Below, piece after piece: positions 35,526 to 47,227 of a stretch of DNA of 64,000 nt. Both the position numbers and the translations under genes were made by a program. Each line of letters opens with the position of its first letter. Within the stretch, counting starts at the first letter, position 1. The notes below the pieces were generated by a model. It saw only the letters and a list, made by a program, of their open reading frames with translations, had not been told where the DNA came from and did no database searches. Source of the DNA: Dendrobium chrysotoxum (taxonomy: Eukaryota; Streptophyta; Magnoliopsida; Asparagales; Orchidaceae); the NCBI GenBank assembly GCA_019925795.1, contig CM034310.1, forward strand, positions 27,184,520-27,248,519. The letters run 5' to 3'.

Positions 35526-36180
35526 GTATTTGCAAACATACATTTCGTAATCCACATTGTTAGTCTGAGTTGGCACGCCCTTGATAGTCTGAAACCTCCA
35601 TTTATTGATATCACTTTCAAAAGCTTGTTTCAAGTCCTTATATAAGCTTCTAATCTGAACAATATATGGAATAGAATTTAGTTCACTGTTAAATAAGAAA
35701 TTTTTAACAATTGATCTCAAACTTACTATCTTTATAGCAATATTTCTATGCATGAGGTTAGGCATATAATCGTAAAATTCCCACTTTCTTTCATTCACCA
35801 ACCCAACCAGAAGGGTCCAGTGCAAACTATCAATAATTGAATGAATTAAAATTTTGCATGACTTCAAAGAATTATAGTTTATGTGATCGATAAATAATTT
35901 TGAATTTTGATCCTTTACCTTTTAATGCTGCAAGAATTAAATATAAGAAATAAAAAATAAAACAGCTAAAAATATTATATATAAATTAAACATGTATACT
36001 AACCCAATATATTGGCGAGATGTATCAAAATTTATGGTACTTGTTGGGCCAAAGTTTACTCTTCTCATTAATAAAATGGCGAAGGCATCTACATGATCAT
36101 TGTCAAGATAATTATTGGATAATAATTCGTCAATGCCACGTCTAGAAATTATAATATTCCCAATAAAAAATATTATAGTA
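35505..36180 (-). pseudogene. Ulp1 (C48) SUMO-protease domain of the MULE, catalytic residues present
   Basis: On the minus strand LDNDHVDAFAILLMRR (about 36,110-36,065) is the substrate-groove motif of Ulp1-like proteases. The open stretch 35,867-35,505 contains DSLHWTLLVGLV (catalytic His), WEFYDYMPN (catalytic Asp) and PTQTNNVDYEMYVCKYM (oxyanion Gln and catalytic Cys). All four key residues are therefore visible. An intron probably separates the two blocks (35,990-35,890). Ulp1 enzymes cleave SUMO conjugates; plant MULEs of the Kaonashi type carry such genes. The whole gene has stops upstream, so it is listed as broken. Confidence 0.85.
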
Positions 36181-36189
36181 CCCCTGCAA

Positions 36190-38130
36190 AAAAATTAATG
36201 AATAAAAAATAAGCATAAAATACTTATAAGTGAATAAACATTAAAAAAAATACTAACAAAAATAGAGTTAATAACATAGTGAGAATGTTTACTTATCAGT
36301 GAAATTCATAATACTTTCATTCAGAAAATATTTCTTCTCAGAACTCAACATCTCTATGCCAATGTAGTCCACTTTTTGATTTGTAGGGTTAGGAGTTATT
36401 ATAACTTGATCAATGTTGAATGGTTATTTTTGGATGGCTCTTTTTTGGATGGTTCTTTTTAGGATGGTTCCTTTTGGGATGATTCTTTTTGGGATGGATC
36501 TTTTTGGGATGGATTAGGAATATCTAAATTTTACTTCTTGTACACCCTCTGAATTTTCATAATACTTATTTCCTCTTCTAACTCACCTGCTTCTTTATTA
36601 TTAAAAGCTTGTGAAGGGATAATTAGTTTGTCATGGGCAGGATTGGACTAGTTTGGGACATTAAACTACTCTAGGGCTTTGGTCTGGTCTGAGAGAAAGG
36701 GTTGGGTTTAGTCTGGGGCTTAGGTCTTTGTATGTTCAGAAGATATATTTTTATTTTGCATTGGGTGCTTGCATGATGAGGAGGAGGAAGCAGGATGTTG
36801 CTCAGGATAGAGAGTGCCCTGAGTAATAATATTGTTGAGCTTGTAATCAATTAAATCTACTCTTTATACTAATTGCTCAAACTTCCTGCTCAGCCTATCT
36901 TCAAATTCATGGAAGAGGTCAGTGTAGGTATCATGGGCTACTTTGATTATTTTTTCTTGAAGAACATCGAATGATTGAGCTGAAAATGGAAAGTGTGGTT
37001 GCTTAGGTGATTGGGGTTAGGGTTGCTAGGGAGATTGGGGTTGGGGTTGCTAGGGAGATTAGGGTTGGGGTTGTTGGGGAGATTGAGGGGGAGAAGCTGT
37101 TCAGGAGTGGGGGTTTGATTGGGAGAATGATGGCTTGATGGATATTTTTGAATGCCCAGTTGATTAGCTTCCTCCTAGGTAACTCCCTGGAGGTTATCAA
37201 AAATCTGTGAAAAATTAATTTGTTAGTAAATCTCTATTCTAAACTATCTTTTAGAGATAATTATTAAAATGTGCTGCATGATAAATCTGCATACGTACCT
37301 GTCTTTTTTTTTAAATTAACAAATAACTTAGTGGTCTTCTTGGTATTATATACAATGTCATCGACCCATTGAAGGAAACGAGGCCTTTTATCAGGGTACT
37401 TAGGGGGATAAATGAAAGTGTACTCCAGGAACCAAACCGACATAAGATCAAAGTTAATTTTAGCAAATAAATTAATCAAATTAAACGTTAAATTAGAATG
37501 ATTCTAGCACTCACAATTAGCAGAGGCACAAAACCATTGATGTACCAGCTGGCTTATTCTTTAAAATCTTGGTACATACATTATTAAACTCTTCAACCAA
37601 ATATTTCCTAATCGACCACACCTAATTAGTTGATGAAAACTCATCTACACTATTTGATATTGTATGCAGTAACCTAGGAGTTTTGAAATTACTAAGTTAG
37701 AAAAATAAATTTGAACATAAATATATAATAAATATTTTGAACATAGTCTCCGGGGGGCTATGTCTATGCAACTCTAGCATTTTCAACTTTACATCTTTTG
37801 ATATGACTCCTATAGGTGGCAAGGTAAGCTAGGAAATCTCTTCACCTCTATTTGGCAGACCAGTAAGGAGGGCCACTTCATCAACAGTGAAATGTATAAC
37901 ATGACCCTTTATAATAAAATATTACTTTAAAATATTCCACATTGTCATCAGCTGTTAAATAAGTAGGGCATTTTGCTTGAATTTAAGAAATTAAAGAAAT
38001 TGGTAGATATTTAATCTCTTCAATTTATCCTCAACATCAGGAGATATTATCTCAGCAAACTTATCACAAATTATTCAGAATGTTGAAACATAGCATCGAT
38101 AAGAGATATGATGGACGTAGATCTGCATAA
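36190..38130 (-). pseudogene. N-terminal part of the MULE Ulp1 gene, DUF1985 domain and linker, broken
   Basis: The minus strand from about 38,130 shows SYLLSMLCFNI and then HVIHFTVDEVALLTGLPNRG (37,910-37,850), the core of the DUF1985 domain that precedes Ulp1 in plant transposon genes. A TAG follows the next few codons. An exon-like block at 37,479-37,264 has WFLEYTFIYPPKYP and PRFLQWVDD. Then come a Pro/Thr-rich and acidic linker (37,200-36,540) and a Ser/Gln/Lys repeat (36,515-36,420). Several stops are present. Splice sites were not resolved. Confidence 0.7.
36420..36515 (-). repeat. Tandem 18-21 bp repeat encoding DPSQKES-like units
   Basis: On the plus strand GGATGG(T/A)TC(T/C)TTTT(T/A)(G/A) recurs five or six times. 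On the minus strand it encodes a 6-7 residue Ser/Gln/Lys repeat in the Ulp1 linker. Confidence 0.75.
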
Positions 38131-38149
38131 ACTAAGAAAATAAAAATGA

Positions 38150-38430
38150 AATAAAATATGTAAAAGATACGTATAATATACACAGAGTGTACGCATAAAA
38201 ATACGTAGAGAATATGCAGAGAATACACAAAAAATACACAGATATATGCAGAAAATATGCAGACAATATATAGATAGTACGCAGAAGATACGCATAATAT
38301 ACACAGAATATACGCAGAGGATACGTAGAAAATACGTTGAAGATACGTAGAAATCACGCATTATTTATCCTAAAAATACATAGAAGATAAGAATATACGC
38401 AGAAGATACGCAGAAATTATGCATTATTTA
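38150..38430 (-). repeat. TACGCAGA/GAATATGCAG array before the Ulp1 first exon
   Basis: About 20 phrases such as GATACGCAGA, AATATGCAGA and AATACGTAGA lie upstream of the DUF1985 exon (TTTTCTTAG acceptor near 38,133). They are the inverted counterpart of the array before the FAR1 exon. Apparent open frames here are low-complexity products. Confidence 0.75.
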
Positions 38431-38885
38431 CCCTAAAAATACGTAGAAGGTAAGAAATAAATATTCTTCTTTTCTTATCGGAATGTTTTTTATTTTTATG
38501 ATTTTAAGATCCATAATATTTATGTTAAAATGTTAGGGTTTTAGTCTTCAGCAAATACATTAATCTGTTATACGTAATAAAAATGCAGTTAACAGCACAA
38601 GTAACAAGCCAACTTTTTTTTTTTGTAGGTGACTCCTCCATTTGTTTCTCCTCCATTTGTTTCTTCTCCATTTGAGCAGAGTAGAATGCCGGAAGTTGCA
38701 AGGAGAATTTTTTGCAGGAACCTCGGAGAATTGCAAATGTCGGAAATTGAAAATCGAACAGGCGTTTGAAATGTCAAAAATTTCCTTCATTTCATCTTTT
38801 TACCTTTATTTTGAGCGGGCGAGTGGTCGGTCTCCCGTCGGGCTGACAAGATAGATTAAAATCGGGTCGGTAGTCTAAGCGGACT

Positions 38886-38969
38886 ATCCACGTAAGCAAA
38901 CCACGCGTAACAATTTTATTGGCGTCCGGACATAGCTCTACGTCCGGAATCCGAACAGAATAATTTCTA
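38886..38969 (-). repeat. Right terminal inverted repeat of the MULE
   Basis: Read on the minus strand it starts TAGAAATTATTCTGTTCG and aligns without gaps to the left repeat. The target duplication GTCGAGAAG follows at 38,970-38,978. Confidence 0.9.
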
Positions 38970-38992
38970 GTCGAGAAGAGAGAGTTAAAGAT

Positions 38993-38997
38993 TATTA

Positions 38998-39047
<50 letters not shown>

Positions 39048-39070
39048 GTTATTATTATTATTATTATTAC
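38993..39070. repeat. (ATT)n microsatellite
   Basis: About 25 trinucleotide units with two interruptions, just outside the MULE. Confidence 0.95.
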
Positions 39071-39419
39071 TACTACTATTCTTTAATTTAAAAAAACATA
39101 TAATAAAAGAAAAGGATTTTTCTCTTTCTTAATTTATAATTAAAGAAATCTAATAAATTAAATTTGTTAAAATATAAAGTATAAAATTAAATATATACAT
39201 ACCTACATATAATAATAATAATAATAATAATAGATAAATAATATGACATATTATTCAAATTATTATTATTTTTAATTTGAGCTTAAATACAAACAGTTTT
39301 AACCTTACCTTTCCAAATTCTCCCAAATCATGTAGGTTTGAATCCAAATGCTGTTTGGTAGCAAGCCAAACTCGATCTAGGCTATTTGACTGGGGGTTCC
39401 ACTTGATTTCTTATTGATT

Positions 39420-39785
39420 AGGGGAGGGTTGGTTCTAGTGGCCGGTTCGCATTCATGCCTCCAGCACTCTCATGCTACAGGGCAGAAAACTTAAGCAGCC
39501 AAACCCGATCACATACAGGATCCCCCCATTTTCCCATTCCCTCACACGCAAGCAGCAGCGAGAAGGTTCCCTAGCTGGTTTTCACGGAGAGCTCACAGGA
39601 AGAAGCCTGTCTACCCCATTCGCCTCACGCCTGGCCGAGTCTCTCGACCGAACCCTCCCTCGCTCTCCATGCTCGAGCAACCAACCGGCCTCCTAGCTGC
39701 CGGCCTACGGGCGACCCGACGTCAACCCACTACAGCCGACCTGCCACTTCCGACGGGCCTCCCAGCCCACCGACGCAGATTTTGG
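39420..39785 (+). other. GC-rich island, possible first exon of an unrecognised gene
   Basis: A block of high GC content stands out from AT-rich flanks and ends in a plausible splice donor TTTTG|GTAAGA at 39,784. A 74-codon open frame from 39,472 is Arg/Ser/Pro-rich and matches no family I know. It could be a transcribed leader, a non-coding RNA exon or a repeat fragment. Confidence 0.3.
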
Positions 39786-39789
39786 TAAG

Positions 39790-41480
39790 ACAAGCAAGAT
39801 ACGAAGTACTTTTGCGATTCATCCATTCAAAGCAAGAGAAGTTGAGCTTCTTCCACCCATTGAGTCTACATTCTCATTTCTTCTTCCCCTCTTATTTCAT
39901 TTTTTTTAAATAAAATTTGAAAACATAAGGTTTGTTTAAATTTCTGTAATGTTTAGATTATTCTATTTCTTCCATGAATATATCAATCTAAAGTGTTTGA
40001 TCACTGCTTCTCCTCTTCCTTAAGTGGTTACTACCCAATTCCTTCTTTCAGCCTTCGGAATTTAAGTGACAGGGCTGCTCTTTACTTGTCCACTTAATGG
40101 CATTTTGACAGTAATTGAGTGTGCATAACTAGTATTATAAGGTGTTCGATGCTCTATTTTATAAATATCTAAATTAATAGCATGATATGGTCTCTTCCCT
40201 TCATTCTAATATCAACTATTTGGAGCAACCCTTTGTTTTGATTATTTAGTTCTTTCTTCTTTATGGCACGAAATGATTCGAGTGTTATTATTCATGTACA
40301 TTTTCCTTACATATTTTATTTGCTTTGATGTGGGCAAAAGAGCATGCTTATAAAACGAGAAAGGTTTGTTTCACGAAAAGTTATATAAAAATCAATAAAT
40401 TGGTCTCCTTTGATATGGATCGATGCTGTCATTTAAGTATAATCAGATGGCTTTATGAATATGTATGTATGTATGTGTGTATGTGTAAGTATGAAATGCT
40501 AGAATGCTTTTGGGCCATTGATTTCTTCCATTCAGTAAATAAATTTGATACATACAGAAATTCAAAATCTCCACTAGATCATTATTCGTTTACACAATGA
40601 TATGAGTCTACAAGTAGCAGTTATACTTAGACCTTTCTCTACCACATCTGCGACAATTCTGAGAATAAAGTTTATGCCGTCATATGATGGACATTTGAAA
40701 TACCCACCCCGTAATTATTGGTCTGTTTTGATTTCTATAGTTCTTCTTCAAAGCTTCTTATATTATCTTCCAAGAGTTATTTGAAATGATTGTCCAGCCA
40801 TGCTGGCTTCCTTTGGCTTGGTTGGATAGAAAGCACAGAGTAGATTCATGTTGTTTGATTTGTACAAACCCGATGGCTACATTTATTGAGATAATGTTTA
40901 GTAGAATTGCTTTTGATGCGAATATGTGATATTGTTTATCCTGATAAGAGTTTTTTTCATTATGTGTACACATACTAATTACATATAGAGTTTGCTCTTC
41001 CTACTTCGATGTTTATAGAATTGTGATCTCTCTGTATGCTAGTTCTACTTCATGAATCACTTGAATTATGTTGTTTATACTAGAAACTAGTGTTTCACGG
41101 TTATATATACATTTGAACTGATATATGAAGCAATATTAGTCATGATCATGCATATCATTAGCATCTAGTATTAAGAAAATTATAGTTTATTAACTAGCAA
41201 ATCATATCTTATGTTTCTATGTTTGTTATGCAAATATTTTCTTGTTAAAATATCTTATAAGATTAATATGATATTTGTTTGACTAAACTAGAACTCATGT
41301 GTGCTGAAATTTATTACAATTCAAATTATTCCTAGTTTTAATTAGCTTACAAGTTAATTAGTTACATTCATTAACATATATTCATACATTGGTTTTCTTT
41401 TGAACTTCCAAATCAGCATGAATCTCAATGCTAGGTCTCCCAATTGGCATGCAATTGAATACATTATAATTGACATGATT
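39790..41480. other. Unassigned AT-rich DNA
   Basis: No gene, RNA or classified repeat was recognised. Short open stretches near 40,325-40,790 lack recognisable motifs. Confidence 0.4.
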
Positions 41481-41934
41481 GCAAATACTTAAAGAGCATT
41501 TTGAATGTAATCTTAGCTAATGGTTTTATAAATCGGTTTTAAAATAGCACATGATGAAGAAATGTCATTAACTCCCTTATATATCAATTACATGTATAGT
41601 AGTATTTTAGTTTGGTATATATAAATTCGACATTATATATCCGTGAATTTATTAGAGAATTTATGTATACATTCAAAGAGGAGTTTGATGGTCATGTTGG
41701 AAGGGATATAGTTTCTATGTGTATTTGTGTTTTAGCATCCAAATGAATAGTAGTTGAAACATAAACTTGATGTGTATGCCATTGTCTTTGTTACAACTTA
41801 ATTTCCTTGAACTTAAATTTGTTAAATGAGATGTTCTCTATCACATCATGACTTCATAGTTAGAGATGTTTGCAATTGAAAGACCCTTATGTATTATATT
41901 TAACTTCATTTAGAAGATACATATACATTGTATT

Positions 41935-41966
<32 letters not shown>

Positions 41967-43201
41967 CTTTAATAAATTTTAAATAAATTAAATGCTTTTA
42001 TGCATTATGTTCACATCTTTTAGGAATACACAATTGCAAATACTTAAAGAACACTTTGAATGTAATCTTAGTTAATGATTTTATAAATGTTAAAACAGCA
42101 CATGATGAAGAAATGTCATTAACTCCCTTATATATCGATTACATGTATAGTGGTATTTTAGTTTTATATATATATACATTCAACATTATTTATCCGTGAA
42201 TTTATTAGAGAATTTATGTGTACATTCAAAGAGGAGTTTGATGGTCATGGTTGAAGGGATATAGTTTCTATGCGTATTTGTGTTTTAGAATCCAAATGAA
42301 TAGTGGTTGAAACATAAACTTGATGTGTATGCCATTGTTTTTGTTACAACTTAATTTCCTTGAACTTAAATTTGTTAAATGAGATGTTCTCTATCACATT
42401 ATGACTTCATAGTTAGAGATGCTTGCAATTGAAAGACATTTTCATAAATGTGTAGTATGAAGTTTAAGACATGATTAGAGTCATATTCATTCATAAGATA
42501 TTATAAATGCAAAGAGTGTCACTTAATTCTTCAGTTGTTATTTACATATACAATCATTCTTATCAATATGGAGATAAAAATGCATTAAATTCGGACACAT
42601 ACCTCTTTCTTCGTGTTATTTGCGAGGAAATGTGGAGATACTTGGACAGCGAGCTCGGGCTTCCTTCTCCCTCCATCTCGCCTTTGCAAGGCGAGAGTAA
42701 ATCGGTTGCACCATTGACTTGCTCTGATGAGGTAAATTCTAAAACTTAGAGCCCCTAGGTCTGCAATGCTATGCATGTGATTAGGGTTCCTCAAACTTTA
42801 GGTCATTGTAGAAACCCTACATTTAATATTTTAAACCCGATAACCCGCTAGTGAGTAGAACTTTACTCATTAGTGACAATCTTCGGGTTGCGTAGTCTTG
42901 ATTTATTTTTTTATTATTTCTTCAATTAAGCTTGTTTTAATTAAATAAATTTATTAATTAAATATTAATTAATTAATTAAAGAACCATCATGCTTTATGT
43001 TTGATTCTTTTTGAGAACATAATAGCATTAGATTTTAAGAGTCGTTAACCGATTTTAAATAACAAAAGACCCTTATGTATTATATTTAACTTCATTTAGA
43101 AGATATATATGCATTGTATTCGGGGGGGGGGGGGGGGGTTTAATAAATTTTAAATAAATTAAATGCTTTTATGCATTGTGTTCACATTTTTTAGGAATAT
43201 A
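41481..43201. repeat. Interrupted tandem duplication of about 555 bp with poly-G tracts
   Basis: Segment 41,481-41,883 recurs at 42,036-42,438. The following segment 41,880-42,029, including the poly-G, recurs at 43,065-43,201. The second copy is split by about 630 bp (42,438-43,064) bordered by AAAGAC on both sides. No coding content is recognised in the unit itself. Confidence 0.8.
41936..41965. repeat. Poly-G tract, 30 bases (second tract of 17 at 43,122-43,138)
   Basis: Uninterrupted G runs occupy the same place in the two duplicated units, between TGTATTC and TTTAATAAATTT. They may form G-quadruplexes. Exact lengths are unreliable. Confidence 0.9.
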
Positions 43202-46200
43202 TAATTGCATTAGATTATAAAGCATTGAATAAATTCTTAATTAATTTAAATAAATTTAAAAATTTCTTAAAAATCAAATATATTTAGCTAAAGTGATTGC
43301 TGGATAACCCGAGCTTATGAGGCTACTAAGTTAGCCCCGAGAAGGGTGAAATAAACCTCATATCATTAGTGTAAACAAAGATAATTGCTATTCAACTTAA
43401 ATAATCATTGAAAATAAATAAAAAATACTTATACATTCAAAACCTTCATATATTATGCTTGATTCCTTTTGGAGGGCATACATGTATTTGATTCATAAGG
43501 TTTGTCTCTTAAGTCAAATATTAAATCATTATCCAAAGACATTAATAAAATTTTAAAATCTTAAAGTATAAACTTAAATTAAAATCTCTTTTAACCTATA
43601 GTCAGCAGATGACTTCAGATCTAAATAACTTAAACGCCAAATCTAAGACATAACCAAACCACACAGCTTATATATATACTAGAATATGCTTGTTAGGATC
43701 ACTAACTCTAATCTTAGATTAGGCCATAGTGTGTTTGGTGTGATGCATATACCTTTGCTTGTAGGATATTCTTGATGTGTTTGTTTACTTTCAGTACTCT
43801 GGATGTCATGACATACATAATTACTTTTTTATCGATGCATAATTAAGCTTTTAAATTGTATAGGCTTACACTACACTCACGCATGCATTGCATATGTATA
43901 TTCATGTTATCATTTTATTTATTGTAAAAGAAGAGCAAAATAGGATGTACCTAGGATGCTTGTGAAAGTAAAGATTTAAAGTAGAATGTATCTAGGAATG
44001 AATGTAAATTGTAAAGTGCTCATTGTATATTTGTGTATTTCAATTTCAATGGTTGTAAACGTTTAAAAATGTTTGCTTATATAGATAAATAGAGCTCCAA
44101 AAGATGATTCCCTCACCTTTGAAGGGTGTTCTCTTTTGGAACCCTATATAAGATTTAGAGCCAAAGGAAAGAAATCAAATGTATTAGAACTTAAATTCAT
44201 AGGAATAGAAATCCAAGTATGTAGTGGCGGAGCTTGACCATCTTTTTTCAACAAACCCTTACCTGTATCTATATTTCAAATAAATGAATAAAAGTTTTTA
44301 TTTATGCATTTGTTTCATACATCATACATAACCTTAGTTAGATAAATTCACATATTTAAGAGTCTCGATTAAACTTTATAATTTAAAAAAAAAAATCTTG
44401 ACTCTTTAGGATACAACCATCCTATCTTGCATGTATAAGGCGATTGAATGTATTTAGAATATTAGCTGACAGCTCATTCCAGGCAAGCATAAGCTCAAAT
44501 TGTACATCCCTTAGTGTGTCTTCTCAAACTCATGATAAATTCTAAATATATAATTTCTCCTATGACAGTAAATCAATATTTGATCTTCTAACTTCAAATT
44601 TTTTAATCAAATCTTTATATATTGAACAAAATCTAATCCTCACTAAAGATAAAGAAAACAGTTTATCCTCTTTGGATTAGAAGAGTCTAGAAACCCCAAT
44701 ATGCACTAAACCAAGAAGAGAATAAAATATCATCCATAATTGAGAGTATTCTTAGGCCAAGGCGTAAGATATAATTAACCACAGGGGCTTGTGCCTGTGG
44801 AAAATCAACACCCACATCAAATAAACCTCACTCGAGCTGATGTATCGAATGGAGAAAATCTCATAATTATCAGATAATATATATTGTTATTCATTGAGAT
44901 GCGTAGGCAAAAGCTTCTATTTTTCATGGATAATTATATGTATAATTCTAATTGCTCTTTCATTGGCCTGCTTGCATAGAGTGTAAAGGCCTACGATGAT
45001 TTTTTTTCTATAGAATAGTGCGATCATACCCTTTATATTTTGACCCCCATGAACAGTATCCTTTTGGAGACCCACAATAGTGAGTATAACTTTTAAGGAA
45101 GTTAGTTTCAATGTGGCTCTAAATTTGACTTTTTAATGACAATGTTATTATATATACAATATCTTCTAGAAGCTACCACTAATTTCATACCATTTCATAG
45201 GGAATGTTTTTATTAACTGTTCCATTTACATTTTGGCTGTTATATTATCTTTTAAATTGCTCTCTTTTTTAAGATGATTTTGTTATATCTCTTGAGTTAC
45301 ACTTATTGTATTATATATGTTAGTTAGATCTCTTGAATTGCTTTATGTTATTCCCATTTATTACGTTTGGACGTTGTTCGAAGAACATTCGAATCATGTT
45401 GAAAAAATCATGTTTGAAATTGTGCTCAAATCTTGTTCGATCATTGTTTGAATTATGTTCAAATATTGAATGAACCTTATTTGAATAGGATATAAACTCT
45501 ATTTGATCTAATTATGTTCGAACTTATTCAATCTTTGCTCGAATCATGTTCAATAAGTTTGAACAAGCTTAAAATAAAATTTAGACATAAAAATAAAAAT
45601 TAAATTTATTCGCTAAGTGATATCATCTCTCTTATCAATATTCATTATTAATTCATATGATAACTTACCTCAAAATGCTTATACAATAAAGAAAAAGGAA
45701 AACCTATGTGCTAAAAATTATGTAACGGCTTGAAGTAATCTGAAAAATATTAGAGATGTAGACACAAAATTAACGATCATTTAAATTACTATAGTTCTGT
45801 GATCTTAATTGTAAAAAAATAAAAATAATAATCATTTATCTGCTGCTAAGTAAATAATACTATTTACTGTCAAATAAAATGAAACCAAAGCATCCACAGG
45901 GTCAATGCAGGATAATTTTGTCTGCTTTATTTTTTAAACATCAATCATAATTTCATTTATTAAATTTTTACTTGTTGCTTTCTCCTTATTTTTCAAAAAT
46001 TTATGTGATAAAAAATTTCCTTTTACAACTATAATAAAAAAATTATTTTTTCCACAATAATTTCATAATCAACTTTGTAATACAGCCATAACAAACAAAT
46101 CCTAAATCAGCATCTCCCAAGTTGCCTGATTTTCATGGGCGCAATTGATGACAAGAATGAATACCAACAAGTAAGAAGAAAACTCACAAGTAGAGCAGCA

Positions 46201-46322
46201 CAAGAGCAATCCCTTCCTATCAACCATTTTATAATAATATTGTTTCTTACTACTTAGCATATCACCACACCAATATAATATAACTCCCTAGTTAAAACAG
46301 ATAATTTTGCAGGAAAGAAGCA

Positions 46323-46360
<38 letters not shown>

Positions 46361-46640
46361 TTTTATCCTTGTGTTTTATAAAATTAAGGAGCCTCTCCTT
46401 TGCCCCAAATTCTGCTACAATTTAGTTAGTCCCCAAATTCTGCTACAATTTAGTTAGTTAGCAGTTTCCCAGTGACAGGAGAAGGAGAAACAAACCACCA
46501 ATACCCACAACTACATTTAATCTGTTATCAAATTGTACTTACCAATACATTGGTGACAGCTGCAAGCAAGAACGAAAAACTTTCAATCTTCTCAGAAAAC
46601 TAACAATCTAATGTCGAATGATAAAAACAGAAGAACACAA
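43202..46640. other. Unassigned intergenic DNA
   Basis: AT-rich, no gene recognised. Notable only are the GTTCGAA-rich block at 45,365-45,560, an (AAT)n run at 46,328-46,360, and a 27-28 bp tandem pair CCCCAAATTCTGCTACAATT at 46,402-46,457. The 3' end of eRF1 transcripts probably lies in the rightmost part or just beyond. Confidence 0.4.
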
Positions 46641-47127
46641 ATTTCAGGGGAGAAAATGCTCTCAGCATGCAGTATAATCTGAAGAAGATATTGTTGGGAC
46701 GCCAGGCAGAAAACTATGCATGTAATCGGTTTAAGAAAGCAGTATATAAGTGATTAAGTTCCAGCAGAACATTATACGGTTTTAACAAGAGCAGATTTAT
46801 GTCCCATAGCAAATATGACATGGCAGACATTGCCATGCCAATATAACTAATCAAGGTACAGCAAAACAAACATATGGTTTTTCCAGACACCCAAACTCAT
46901 GCAACGTAGCAAACATCTTATGACAGACATGCCAATATAAAAGTACTGATAAACATGACAACAAGTCAAGAGAAGCAGCAAAAGCTTAGGAGACTAAACC
47001 CATAATACGTTCTGAGATACTTAGTAGCAATAGGCTGTTGATGAGAGTTTGTTGACAGATTACTAATTCTTGTTACCAAGATGATCGATCAAGTTAAATC
47101 ATTCTACCATGCATCAGCTCCTTAAAT

Positions 47128-47216
47128 CTGAAAGCAGATAATTAAAATATTAATGATCATAGTTGAGATGTCCAAAAAGAGATGACTATACAGAAAAAGA
47201 AATAGATGCTACAAAC
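47128..47216 (-). other. Predicted 3'UTR intron of eRF1, 89 nt
   Basis: On the minus strand a donor TCAAG|GTTTGT (GT at 47,216-47,215) and an acceptor with pyrimidine tract ATTATCTGCTTTCAG (AG at 47,129-47,128) bound an AT-rich 89-nt segment, a normal size for a plant intron. It begins 110 nt after the eRF1 stop codon, far enough to mark the transcript for nonsense-mediated decay when ribosomes stop at the first stop. Confidence 0.6.
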
Positions 47217-47227
47217 CTTGATAATTA

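Larger units (their letters stand above)
30105..38969. mobile_element. Mutator-like element (MULE) carrying FAR1-type transposase and Ulp1 protease
   Basis: The ends are 84-bp inverted repeats (30,105-30,188 and 38,886-38,969) matching at about 69 of 84 positions without gaps, flanked by a 9-bp duplication. Inside are two convergent genes: a FAR1/MULE transposase on the plus strand (31,569-34,137) and a DUF1985-Ulp1 gene on the minus strand (about 38,130-35,505). Between them lie three direct repeats of about 370 bp. Ulp1-carrying MULEs are known in plants (Kaonashi type). The terminal match shows that this is one complete insertion of 8.9 kb. Confidence 0.9.

Noticed and set aside
37003..37090. 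TTAGGGTTG-like repeats reminiscent of plant telomere sequence
   Set aside because: The unit is about 27 bp (GGGGTTGCTAGGGAGATT) and encodes a Pro/Thr linker of the Ulp1 gene; it is not TTTAGGG tandem repeat.
38064..38361. Two overlapping Tyr/Ile/Cys-rich ORFs resembling membrane proteins
   Set aside because: Both are frames of the TACGCAGA-type array upstream of the Ulp1 exon.
44095..44150. Imperfect inverted repeat CCAAAAGA...TCTTTTGG as a possible microRNA or MITE
   Set aside because: The stem is short and interrupted, and no target duplication or longer precursor arm was found.
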